This document shows, in pieces, positions 1 to 6,802 of a stretch of DNA of 64,000 nucleotides (within the stretch, counting starts at the first letter, position 1; every line of letters begins with the position of its first letter). The position numbers were made by a program, and so were the translations under genes. The stretch lies in contig BMSW01000001.1 in the NCBI GenBank assembly GCA_014649355.1, forward strand, positions 124,001 to 188,000. The letters are read 5' to 3'. The DNA comes from Streptomyces althioticus. Lineage in GTDB: Bacteria > Actinomycetota > Actinomycetes > Streptomycetales > Streptomycetaceae. Under the pieces are notes generated by a model. It was not told the origin of the DNA, ran no database searches, and worked only from the letters and a program-made list of their open reading frames with translations.

Positions 1-520
1 TTGGAACAAGGAATCTGACTTCTTCCAGGCGTGTTCCGTCGCCTAGCTCCACATGAACATCTTTCTCCACGTGCATATCCCCCGAAAGTTCCACCTCATC
101 TGATGAGTCGGGTGGCTGCGGGATGCGCCCATCACTCAACGGCAGCGTGAGACTCGCCCTGTTCCGCCAGATCCCGTCACTGGAGTCATGGCCACCGAAC
201 AGTTCTTCAAGGTCCTTGAGCGTGGAATTCCGTGCACCCCTCATCCTGATTCGAGGCGTTGGCTGCCACGTAAAGAAGACGTTTCCCGAATATGGACGGT
301 CAGTGCGATCCGAGAAGGCCAACTGTCCGGAATAGAGAGGAACGTCTTGACTTTCCACACCGGGGTGATAGTGATGAGTGATAGCGTCCGGATGACGGTG
401 CGTGATCACATACGTCTTACCCTCGGAATCCTTTAGGACACGTGTAACAACTCGCGTACCGTCCGGATCGAAGTCAACAGTAACATTGGATTCACTTACT
501 TTTTTTGAATTCTCCGTCAT
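1..520 (-). CDS. Hypothetical protein, partial (C-terminus outside window)
   Basis: An open frame begins at an ATG (518-520 on the complement) and runs without a stop to the left edge, giving 173 residues of an incomplete protein. A purine-rich GGAG lies about 7 nt upstream of the start. Base composition is close to 50% GC where I counted, far below the roughly 70% typical of this chromosome, and codon use is correspondingly relaxed. The protein is hydrophilic with no signal peptide or membrane segment. It has a small histidine cluster (five His in residues 41-52). I recognise no family. It lies 66 nt downstream of the XRE-SUMF1 gene on the same strand, so it is probably the next gene of the GntR-led cargo operon. 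The low GC suggests recent acquisition as mobile-element cargo. Confidence 0.6.
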   Translation of the reverse strand, partial: MTENSKKVSESNVTVDFDPDGTRVVTRVLKDSEGKTYVITHRHPDAITHHYHPGVESQDVPLYSGQLAFSDRTDRPYSGNVFFTWQPTPRIRMRGARNSTLKDLEELFGGHDSSDGIWRNRASLTLPLSDGRIPQPPDSSDEVELSGDMHVEKDVHVELGDGTRLEEVRFLVP

Positions 521-586
521 GCGATCTCCGCCTCAGAGTCAATGAAACTAATGATGATCTGCGCGTTTCAGGGGAATGGATTCCTG

Positions 587-1525
587 TCACCGCTTGCGTG
601 GCTCCATCTGTGCTGGCGTTGCCACGCACCGGAACCCTGTGTCGTCGTCATGCATCGTGTCGTTGGCATCGTTGGGGATGGCCGGCACTCCGCAGAACAG
701 GGGACTGGTAAAGGCGCTTCCGCGGAGTTCATAGCGCCCGGGACTTGTCGCCGTCGCAAGCCATTCCCACACGTTGCCCACCATGTCGTAAACGCCATAG
801 GGCGAAACCCCGCTGTGATACCGAGAGACTGACGTCGTGCACTCCACACCTGTCTCCCGGACATTGCACTTGGCGGCAGTCTTCTGATCTCCCCACGGGA
901 AAGTGCGCCCGGAGGTGCCGCGCGCCGATTTCTCCCACTGTTCGGCTGTGGGCAGCGACTTACCCGCCCATTCTGCGTATGCCTGCGCGTCTCGCCAAGT
1001 CACGTGCACGACAGGGTGGTCATACAGGTCGCGGGGACATCGGCCGTTCTCCCAGTGCTCGGGCACAGCGTGCCGAGTGGCTGCACAGAACCGCGCGTAA
1101 TCGGCGTTGGTCGTCGGAAACGTATCTATGTGGAATTCGTCCACCCACACAGGCTCATCGTCCTCCCCGGACAGAAAGATTCCTTCCGGAACGTGCGCCA
1201 TTAGTTTTCCATCGCCGGGGTGCTTCACGTATTCGCCACTGCTGGTCTGGTCGCCGTCGGGCTCGATGATGGCGTATGCGGGTACGTCGTCCACCGCCAA
1301 GATCCCGACGAAGCGTCCTTGCGCGTCCTTATCAGCTTTGGCAAGCAGCGTATCTAAGGCGGCTTGGTTCACCATGCGAATTGATGCTTCTTCACCGTCC
1401 GCTTCCCACCGGGAGACGATGCGATCGGACACCCCGAGCTTCTCGGCAAACTCCATAAGGCTCATGCGTACGGCTTCGCGCATCGCCTTGACTTCGCGCC
1501 CGGTCCATTTCGTAACGAGTGGCAT
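587..1525 (-). CDS. XRE-type HTH protein fused to a SUMF1/FGE-like domain
   Basis: 312 residues. Residues about 6-60 form an XRE/Cro-type helix-turn-helix (LMEFAEKLGVSDRIVSRWE). From about residue 105 to the end is a formylglycine-generating-enzyme (SUMF1/EgtB/PvdO) fold: TTNADYARFC, the conserved WEKSARG, PWGD and DMVGNVWEW motifs, and terminal GFRCV. True FGEs carry a copper-binding Cys pair (C-x4-C) between the RGG and GFRC motifs. Here the second Cys is present (FCGVP) but the first position is Thr, so sulfatase-type FGly formation looks unlikely and a binding or regulatory role is more plausible. An ATG start preceded by AGAGGT supports the 5' end. It lies 47 nt after the aminotransferase gene in the same leftward operon. 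Function is not established. Confidence 0.8.
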   Translation of the reverse strand: MPLVTKWTGREVKAMREAVRMSLMEFAEKLGVSDRIVSRWEADGEEASIRMVNQAALDTLLAKADKDAQGRFVGILAVDDVPAYAIIEPDGDQTSSGEYVKHPGDGKLMAHVPEGIFLSGEDDEPVWVDEFHIDTFPTTNADYARFCAATRHAVPEHWENGRCPRDLYDHPVVHVTWRDAQAYAEWAGKSLPTAEQWEKSARGTSGRTFPWGDQKTAAKCNVRETGVECTTSVSRYHSGVSPYGVYDMVGNVWEWLATATSPGRYELRGSAFTSPLFCGVPAIPNDANDTMHDDDTGFRCVATPAQMEPRKR

Positions 1526-1572
1526 GGTCTACCTCTGTCGTGATCGCCGCCCCAAGGGCCGACGGATCGCAC

Positions 1573-2358
1573 TTACAGTCGGTCGCCGGGAATCCCGACG
1601 TAGCCGACGCGCAGCGCTTCGAGCACGGGGTGATCCTGCGGGAACTGCACGTCGTCGATCGCGCTGACGGAGCGCACGCCGATCGTTGTGTTCGTGGCAA
1701 AAGCGGCGGCCATGTTGGGAAGGTCGGCGAGCTGTACTGGGGCTGTGACCTGTTTGGGAGCGTCCAGGCTCTGGAGTAGGAGCATCGTCGTACCGGGGAG
1801 GACAGGGGCGTCCGGCCAAACGACAGTCCCGTTCTGGTCGACGAAGCCCAGATTCCACGTGCCGCCCTCAGAGACGCAACCGTCCGGCTCGACGAACACC
1901 GCATCGTCGAAACCGGCGAGCTGTGCCTCACGCCGAATCCGGAGCTGCGAGTGGAGACCGATGTGCTTCACCGCCGCGCTATCCCGGGTGAAGGTGAAGG
2001 TCTTGGCGGTGAGCGGGGGCGGGGGCATGGCTCCCGCCGGCCGCAAGTTCACGAGAACGTGGGGGTCCTTGGCGTCACTGGGACGTCCAATGTCGATCCC
2101 GGGGTCGAAGACTGTGACTCGCAGACCAGCAACCCCGTTGACGCCGTCCGCTGCCTCACGGATGTAGCTCAGAGTCCGTTCACGGTCCAACTCCACCCCG
2201 AAGACGATGCGGCAGTCCCGTACCAACCGATCGAGGTGGAGCGACAGGCCCCGAATCGTGCCGTCCTCCATGCGCATGGAGGTGAAGTGGCCGTAGTTCG
2301 TGAGGGCAAGGCTCTGGAGTTCATCGAGGGTGACGGGTTTCCCGTTCAGTTCAGCCAT
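1573..2358 (-). CDS. Class IV aminotransferase (BCAT/ADC-lyase fold)
   Basis: 261 residues from the ATG at 2358. The frame stays open further upstream, but the extra residues do not resemble the family, and the first class IV element (FTSMRMEDG, then the HLDRL helix) is correctly placed from this Met. The PLP lysine is most likely K131 in AVKHIG. The motif EGGTWNLGF (about 164-172) corresponds to the EGxTxNLF cofactor-binding loop of class IV enzymes. The family transaminates branched-chain or D-amino acids, or cleaves aminodeoxychorismate; the substrate cannot be decided here. No convincing ribosome site precedes the ATG, so translation may be leaderless or coupled. It sits between the GntR regulator and the XRE-SUMF1 gene, all leftward, suggesting co-transcription as cargo of the integrated element. 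Confidence 0.8.
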   Translation of the reverse strand: MAELNGKPVTLDELQSLALTNYGHFTSMRMEDGTIRGLSLHLDRLVRDCRIVFGVELDRERTLSYIREAADGVNGVAGLRVTVFDPGIDIGRPSDAKDPHVLVNLRPAGAMPPPPLTAKTFTFTRDSAAVKHIGLHSQLRIRREAQLAGFDDAVFVEPDGCVSEGGTWNLGFVDQNGTVVWPDAPVLPGTTMLLLQSLDAPKQVTAPVQLADLPNMAAAFATNTTIGVRSVSAIDDVQFPQDHPVLEALRVGYVGIPGDRL

Positions 2359-2511
2359 ACGGCCAGTCTTACAGCCCCTGACACGCTGCCAACACCCACC
2401 CGAGAAGCCAAAGTTCGGATTAGTTCGGTGCGAGCGCGGCGAGAGTACGTACTCACCGAGCGCTCGCCGGGACACGCTATGAGCATGATGGCGGACACAC
2501 CACGAGAGACG

Positions 2512-2889
2512 CTAAGCGCCGGGCTCCTCCTTGGCGGGACCCACGACCGCCTCAAGCTGCTTGACGCGCTCGACGAGGCCGGCCAGTTCGGTCGAGACGC
2601 GCGCGACCTCGGCTTGCAGCTGGGTCAAGCGCTGAGCGGCCTCACGGGGCGCCTGCTCTCCGGGAGCGGGGTCGCGGACGTAGGTGCCGCTCCCAGTGCG
2701 GCCCTCCACCAACCCTTCCTCCTGGAGTTGTGCGTAGGCGTTCTGCACGGTCATCAGGGCTACACCGAGCTTTTTGGCGTAGGCCCGAGCGCCGGGCAGG
2801 CGGTCACCAGGGCCGAACGTCCCTGCGGCGATTTCGTCTCTGACCCTGGCTGCGATCTCGCGGGCGTTGAGCTTCGGCTGTGAGTCCAC
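2512..2889 (-). CDS. GntR-family transcriptional regulator (KorSA-like control gene)
   Basis: 125 residues. The N-terminal 70 residues are a GntR winged helix: IAARVRDEIAAGTFGPGDRLPGAR is too long to be chance, and it continues to the TVQNAYAQLQEEGLVEGRTGSGTYV type wing (residues about 10-72, key elements DRLP, LMTVQ, GLVEGRTGSGTYV). The C-terminal 45 residues are a predicted coiled coil rather than an effector-binding domain, so this is a short repressor. AICEs of the pSAM2 type carry a GntR repressor (KorSA) controlling transfer genes. This gene has the matching position: divergent from the transfer operon with symmetric operator-like dyads just upstream at 2905-2997. It probably represses both itself with the leftward cargo operon and the rightward operon. 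Confidence 0.85.
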   Translation of the reverse strand: MDSQPKLNAREIAARVRDEIAAGTFGPGDRLPGARAYAKKLGVALMTVQNAYAQLQEEGLVEGRTGSGTYVRDPAPGEQAPREAAQRLTQLQAEVARVSTELAGLVERVKQLEAVVGPAKEEPGA

Positions 2890-2903
2890 CCCGAAAGCGT
2901 ACT

Positions 2904-2915
2904 TGACCTAGGTCG
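2904..2915. promoter_or_regulatory. Operator-like dyad 1 (tGACCTAGGTCg)
   Basis: A perfect 10-bp palindrome GACCTAGGTC lies 16 nt upstream of the GntR start codon. Two further full copies (2955-2964, one mismatch, and 2984-2997) and a half-site, TAGGTCG at 2924-2930, occur within 95 nt. A cluster of dyads immediately upstream of a divergent GntR gene is the usual arrangement for autoregulation. Binding by this GntR protein is inferred. Confidence 0.65.
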
Positions 2916-2954
2916 TTTGTAATTAGGTCGCCAGACCGCTTGACGCCTCAAAGT

Positions 2955-2964
2955 GACCTAGGTA
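2955..2964. promoter_or_regulatory. Operator-like dyad 2 (GACCTAGGTA)
   Basis: This copy is identical to the first dyad except for the last base. Its centre is 50 bp from that of dyad 1, close to five helical turns. Cooperative binding from one DNA face is possible. Confidence 0.55.
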
Positions 2965-2983
2965 GCTTTCACATCAACGGCAG

Positions 2984-2997
2984 GCGACCTAGGTCGC
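2984..2997. promoter_or_regulatory. Operator-like dyad 3 (GCGACCTAGGTCGC)
   Basis: This is the longest and most symmetric copy, a perfect 14-bp palindrome. Together with the other two copies it sits between the divergent cargo and transfer operons. It is the best candidate for the high-affinity site of the GntR repressor. Confidence 0.6.
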
Positions 2998-3241
2998 TTT
3001 GCGTAGGGGCCATTGACCTGCGCGAACAGCGCCCGGATGCACGGCCCGGAGCACGCGCTGTGGAGAACTCAACAGAGTGCCGACCCAGCCACCTGAACAC
3101 GGGTGGTCGATGGGTGCGGGTCACCATCCCGACCGCCCATGTCGGGCCGGGTGACCTGCCCAGATCCGCCCTTCGGGGCGGTGACTGGCATTGCGTGATC
3201 TGACATCCGCAAAACCTTCGCGGGGCGTTCGATGCCCTGCC

Positions 3242-3257
3242 TGAGCACCAGTGCTCA
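3242..3257. promoter_or_regulatory. Second class of dyad (TGAGCAC-CA-GTGCTCA)
   Basis: Perfect 7-bp inverted repeats are separated by 2 bp, in the leader of the rightward operon. The dyad differs from the GACCTAGGTC sites, so a second regulator or an RNA hairpin is possible. Confidence 0.35.
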
Positions 3258-3349
3258 CGGTCCCCGACACCTCTGCCGTAGGCGGCGCGAGGTGCCGGGG
3301 AGCCGCGGTCGCTCGTGCTTTGCGAGAGGACCTGTCCCCGTACGGCGGG

Positions 3350-3377
3350 CGGCTCCCGGGGTGCCTCCCGGGAGCCG
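3350..3377 (+). terminator. GC-rich hairpin before the transfer operon (attenuator-like)
   Basis: Stem CGGCTCCCGGG (3350-3360) pairs perfectly with 3367-3377 around a 6-nt loop. No U-tract follows. It lies 38 nt before the ATG of the first rightward gene, so it may be an attenuator, a leader structure or an element-specific site rather than a simple terminator. Confidence 0.45.
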
Positions 3378-3415
3378 CTGTTCGGGCCGTACCTACTGCT
3401 AGGGAGACACGACCC

Positions 3416-3673
3416 ATGAAGCTCATCGTTGCTGTTCAGGAGCCCGTTACTGAAGGGCTCCCCGACGCGGAACCGTCCTGGCGGGACCTTCACGCCATCG
3501 AGTTGGAGCGCCCGCTGATCGACGCGGAGATGGACCTGCTTGACGTCCAGATCAGCCTGCTGGACCGGCCGGCGTCGGAGATGGATCAACGTCGTCTGCG
3601 CCGAGCCGCGAACAAGGTGCTGGCCGCCCGCCGCACGGTGACCAACCGGCTCGGGACGGGGGACGCCGCATGA
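3416..3673 (+). CDS. DUF6284-like small protein
   Basis: 85 residues from the ATG at 3416, chosen because AGGGAGA lies 9 nt upstream; the longer open frame begins in the leader. The sequence is acidic in the first half (PTxxELxxIE-like spacing, ELERPLIDAEMDLLDVQIS) and basic in the second (RRLRRAANKVLAARR). This is the pattern of a small family, DUF6284 as I remember it, found at the head of transfer modules in Streptomyces AICEs. No catalytic motif or membrane segment is visible. Its stop overlaps the start of the next gene by 4 nt (ATGA), so the two are translationally coupled. Its position as first gene after the operator region suggests an accessory or regulatory role in replication or transfer. 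Confidence 0.75.
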   Translation: MKLIVAVQEPVTEGLPDAEPSWRDLHAIELERPLIDAEMDLLDVQISLLDRPASEMDQRRLRRAANKVLAARRTVTNRLGTGDAA

Positions 3674-4779
3674 CCGGCACTACCGTCACGACGTCGCCGC
3701 GCAAGCTCACCCGCGGCCAGGCGCTCGTGCTGACCGCGGCATTCGTGCCGATGGCCGCGACCGGCGGGTTCGGCGCGATCGGCACGTTCTCCAACATCAG
3801 CCACATGTACGGCGAGGGCACCGCGGCCGGTGCGGTCGCGGCCGGTGAGGGCGCCACCGCGGTCCTCGCGCTGGTCCTGCTCGGTCTGACGATGCTGGGC
3901 CAGGCGTCCCCGTGGCCGGTGCGCGCCGGGCTGTGGGCCCTGCCGGCGGCAGCGTCGGCGATGTCGGCGATGGCCGCCCCGGATGCGGGCCGCGTGGTCA
4001 TCTACGCCCTGACCCCGATGGGCATGTCTGTGTCCGCCGAGGGCGCCGCGTTCCTCGCGCGCCGCATCGTCGTCCACCGCGATGGCCGCGACCCGGAGGC
4101 CGAGCGCAAGACGGCCGAGCTTGTACAGGCTCTCGCCTACCACCGGGCCCGTGCCGCCAACCACCCCGACGCCAAGGTCCAGGCACAGTCGGAGCGAGAG
4201 TCGTGGAAGCTCGCGGAGAAGGTCGGCGTCGGTGACGTCACGCTCGGGGCGCGGCTGGTGGATGTGCAGCGCGAGCGCGTCACCGAGGGCGCGGATGCCG
4301 CGCTGGCCGCCATGTTCGGCACGCCCGTGACGCCGACCGTCACGCCCCTCGAATCCGGCCTGGTGACTGCACCTGCCCTGCCTCCCTCGGACACTGCCCG
4401 CGAGACAGGAGACACGCAGGTCACCGGCCTGCCTCCCGGCCCGCACAGTGAGTGTGACGACGGGCGTGACGCCGCCGTGACGCCGGACGTCGAACCGCCC
4501 GCCGAGGACACCGCGCCGTCACGGGATGAGGAGATTCACCTTCCGGCCGTGACGCTCGCTGACGTGGCGATGGTCGCGGGTGTGACGGTCCCCGAGCCGG
4601 GGGCCACGCTCTCGGATGCTCAGCTGGTCGTGGTGCTGCGGTTTCTGCGGCACTCGCAGAACCCGCCGCTGTCGTATCGGCAGGCCGCGACGGAGTTCCG
4701 CGGGCAGGGCTTCAAGGGCGCCGAAGACAGGGTGCGTGAGGCGTGGACCACGCTCATGGCCGCCGAGAGCACGTCGTGA
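3670..4779 (+). CDS. Polytopic membrane protein of the transfer module (SpdB/DUF2637-like)
   Basis: 369 residues. The N-terminal 125 residues contain four hydrophobic segments (about 18-40, 55-80, 85-105 and 108-128) after a short basic leader. The remainder is a cytoplasmic domain: a charged helical part (about 135-220), a Pro/Thr-rich linker and a C-terminal 70-residue module ending in SYRQAATEFRGQGF. That tail resembles a helix-turn-helix. Proteins of this architecture stand upstream of the TraB translocase in Streptomyces conjugative elements and are often annotated as DUF2637 or spread proteins. Start and stop overlap both neighbours by 4 nt (ATGA, GTGA), indicating tight translational coupling. 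A role at the membrane in intermycelial spread is inferred from context. Confidence 0.65.
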   Translation: MTGTTVTTSPRKLTRGQALVLTAAFVPMAATGGFGAIGTFSNISHMYGEGTAAGAVAAGEGATAVLALVLLGLTMLGQASPWPVRAGLWALPAAASAMSAMAAPDAGRVVIYALTPMGMSVSAEGAAFLARRIVVHRDGRDPEAERKTAELVQALAYHRARAANHPDAKVQAQSERESWKLAEKVGVGDVTLGARLVDVQRERVTEGADAALAAMFGTPVTPTVTPLESGLVTAPALPPSDTARETGDTQVTGLPPGPHSECDDGRDAAVTPDVEPPAEDTAPSRDEEIHLPAVTLADVAMVAGVTVPEPGATLSDAQLVVVLRFLRHSQNPPLSYRQAATEFRGQGFKGAEDRVREAWTTLMAAESTS

Positions 4780-5111
4780 GCCTGCCCGTCCACCGCTGGC
4801 GCCTGGCCCCGAAAGGCTACGCGACCTACCGGCAACTGCGCGCCTTCGGTCTGCGGCCCGGCGGGCAGGACGTCGCCGCCCAGCTCGAACGCCAGCGGCG
4901 CCGACGCGGCCCGCTGGTCGCCTACCTGTACCGCATCGACCAGGCCAAGCCGGTGCGTCCGATGACCCCGGGCCGGTGGGCGGCCCTGGCGAAAGCCAAC
5001 TCCGCCCGCCGCGTCTGCCCCGAATGCCGACGCGACGTCGGCTACGTCATCCCGCCCTCGCTGGGCATGTGCGGCTCCTGTGCCGCCCCCGAGGAACAGT
5101 GCGCCGCCTGA
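4776..5111 (+). CDS. Small zinc-ribbon protein of the AICE transfer module (RRQRL-motif family)
   Basis: 111 residues from a GTG that overlaps the previous stop in GTGA. The N-terminal half is strongly basic with the element ATYRQLRAFGLRPGGQD. A tyrosine-containing middle (LYRIDQAKPVRPMTP) follows, and the C-terminus has a four-cysteine zinc knuckle (CPEC and CGSC, about 25 residues apart). NCBI-type annotation calls relatives RRQRL motif-containing zinc-binding proteins; I place it there from memory of the pattern. Such genes are near-constant companions of TraB in Streptomyces AICEs. DNA or RNA binding is a reasonable inference from the charge and the zinc ribbon. Confidence 0.7.
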   Translation: MSLPVHRWRLAPKGYATYRQLRAFGLRPGGQDVAAQLERQRRRRGPLVAYLYRIDQAKPVRPMTPGRWAALAKANSARRVCPECRRDVGYVIPPSLGMCGSCAAPEEQCAA

Positions 5112-5205
5112 ACAGCGCATCCCCATGAAGCCGCAGGGCCCCAACGCATCCCTTCCACCGGCGCGTTCGGGCCCTGCTTCTCACTCCGGAAGGAGTGCTC
5201 TCAGC

Positions 5206-6801
5206 ATGACCGACATCAGTACGGAAGCGGTAGTGGCCCCCGCCACCACCGACACCCCGCCCGCCCCGGCCCCTGCACAGGTTGTGGACAAGGCGGATGA
5301 GCAGAAGAACAGCCAGGTAGAGGATGCCCCGGGTGGTTGGCCGGTCGCGCCGCTGGCCCTGTCCGGGGCCAACGCCACGGTCTCCACGATCGCGGGGGCG
5401 GGGCTGGTCGGCGGGCCGGTCGCCGCGGCGGTCGCCACGACCGGCATGGTCGTCTTCGGCACCCTCGCCTCCTACCGCAGCCGAAACCCGCGCCCGAAGC
5501 AGGCCGCGCGCCGGGCCGCAGCGCGTACCGCTGCTCGCCAGCACGCCGCCCGACACCGCTCCGGCGGTCTCAACACCGCCGGCCGCAGGACCGGTTCAGG
5601 TGGCGGTCGCACGGCTGGCGGGCCGGGCAAGGTCCCCGGTCAGAAGCGGCGCGGACCGGGCGCCGGGCTTGGGCCAGGCGCGGCAGGTCGAGGACGGTCC
5701 GGGGCGACCAAGCACAGTGCTCCGGTCTCCCTGAACAAGCCTGCCGGGCTCAAGAGCGGCGGTCGTGGCGGTGCGGCGGGAGTGCTGTCCAAGGCGGGAC
5801 AGGTCAAGGCGCTGCGGAAGGCTCAGAAGCAGGCCGGAGCGTCCCGCGCGCAAAAGCGCGAGCAGACCTCTGCGGCCCGGCGCGCGGTGGCCGACGCTCG
5901 CCGCAATGCCCTCAAGCCCCACATGGCGCGGTCGTGGTCGGGTGGTCTGGCCGGTCGGATGCTCGGGGGTGCGGGCCGGAAGGCGCGTGCGTTGAAGCAG
6001 GCGGCCATCGCCAAGCAGCGTGCCGGCCAGGATGCGGCCACCGCGCGGAAGGTGGCCGACGGGCGGTCCAGCGTGCGCAAGGCGCCCGCCCGGCAGGCCG
6101 CGAGGAAGGCCCTTCGCCGCTCTGCAGCGCGCTTCCACGGGCGCCGCGCCCTGGCCGCACTGCTCGCGCTCCCGATCGGTCTGCTCGGGTTCCTGTCCAG
6201 CCCGTTGGGTCGGAAGTTGGGCCTGCCCTGGCTGGTCCACCCCGGCCGGCGCCTGTACCGACGGCTGACCGGTGCGGCCCGTAAGCAGCGCGCCGAGCGC
6301 GATACGGCGATCCGTGAGGAGCAGGCCGCCGCGGAGGACGCGGCAGAGCAGAAGGCCGCCGAGGACGTCACCGATGGGCTTGGGGACCGGGTGGAGCGCC
6401 CGGACGGACCTGTCCCGAACTACACCGACCGCACGTCACCCAGTGAAGGAGAGCACGTGTCCGGATTCCAGTTCGAAGAGCACGCCGCCGAGATGGAGCA
6501 GGCCGCCCAGGCCTACGACCCCGAGAACGCCATGGAGATCCTCGCCATGGTTGAAGGGCTCCCGGCCGCGCTGACCAGCGTGGCGAACGTGATGAAGACC
6601 CTTGCCGAGCGGGCCGACAGTGAGTTCCCGCTGGAGAAGGAGGTCGCGGACGGCTTCAACGACATCTTCGGCGCCCTGATGAGCGCGGTCGCTGTCGCGG
6701 AGGACATGGGCCCGCTGTTCCGGCAGGCCCACGAGCAGGACATCGCCCGTCACGAGGACCCCCGCAACGGCCCCGAGGCCGAGAAGGGCTGGAACGTCTG
6801 A
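5206..6801 (+). CDS. Large, very basic membrane-associated transfer protein
   Basis: 531 residues from the ATG at 5206, which has GGAAGGAG 10 nt upstream; the open frame extends further up but lacks a ribosome site. A Pro/Ala-rich N-terminus leads to a hydrophobic stretch (about 50-85). Then comes a long Arg/Lys/Ala/Gly-rich low-complexity tract (about 90-320, many ARRAAAR-type repeats), a second hydrophobic stretch (about 325-345), a charged coil, and a folded acidic C-terminal domain (about 415-531). Genes of this layout directly precede traB in several Streptomyces elements, but I know no function. The basic tract could bind DNA or cell-wall polymer. Its stop lies 1 nt before the traB start, suggesting coupled expression. 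Confidence 0.65.
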   Translation: MTDISTEAVVAPATTDTPPAPAPAQVVDKADEQKNSQVEDAPGGWPVAPLALSGANATVSTIAGAGLVGGPVAAAVATTGMVVFGTLASYRSRNPRPKQAARRAAARTAARQHAARHRSGGLNTAGRRTGSGGGRTAGGPGKVPGQKRRGPGAGLGPGAAGRGRSGATKHSAPVSLNKPAGLKSGGRGGAAGVLSKAGQVKALRKAQKQAGASRAQKREQTSAARRAVADARRNALKPHMARSWSGGLAGRMLGGAGRKARALKQAAIAKQRAGQDAATARKVADGRSSVRKAPARQAARKALRRSAARFHGRRALAALLALPIGLLGFLSSPLGRKLGLPWLVHPGRRLYRRLTGAARKQRAERDTAIREEQAAAEDAAEQKAAEDVTDGLGDRVERPDGPVPNYTDRTSPSEGEHVSGFQFEEHAAEMEQAAQAYDPENAMEILAMVEGLPAALTSVANVMKTLAERADSEFPLEKEVADGFNDIFGALMSAVAVAEDMGPLFRQAHEQDIARHEDPRNGPEAEKGWNV

Positions 6802-6802
6802 C

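Larger units (their letters stand above)
2998..3415. other. Intergenic control region of the mobile element
   Basis: About 420 nt with no convincing gene. It holds a cUUCGg-capped 6-bp hairpin (CCGCCC-TTCG-GGGCGG, 3166-3181), a 7-2-7 dyad TGAGCAC-CA-GTGCTCA (3242-3257) and a strong 11-bp GC stem (3350-3377) just before the first transfer-module gene. The region probably contains the promoter and leader of the rightward operon. I cannot assign exact promoter boxes. Confidence 0.5.

Noticed and set aside
3350..3377. Simple intrinsic terminator before the transfer operon
   Set aside because: No U-tract, and no gene ends nearby on the + strand; kept only as a hairpin of unknown role.
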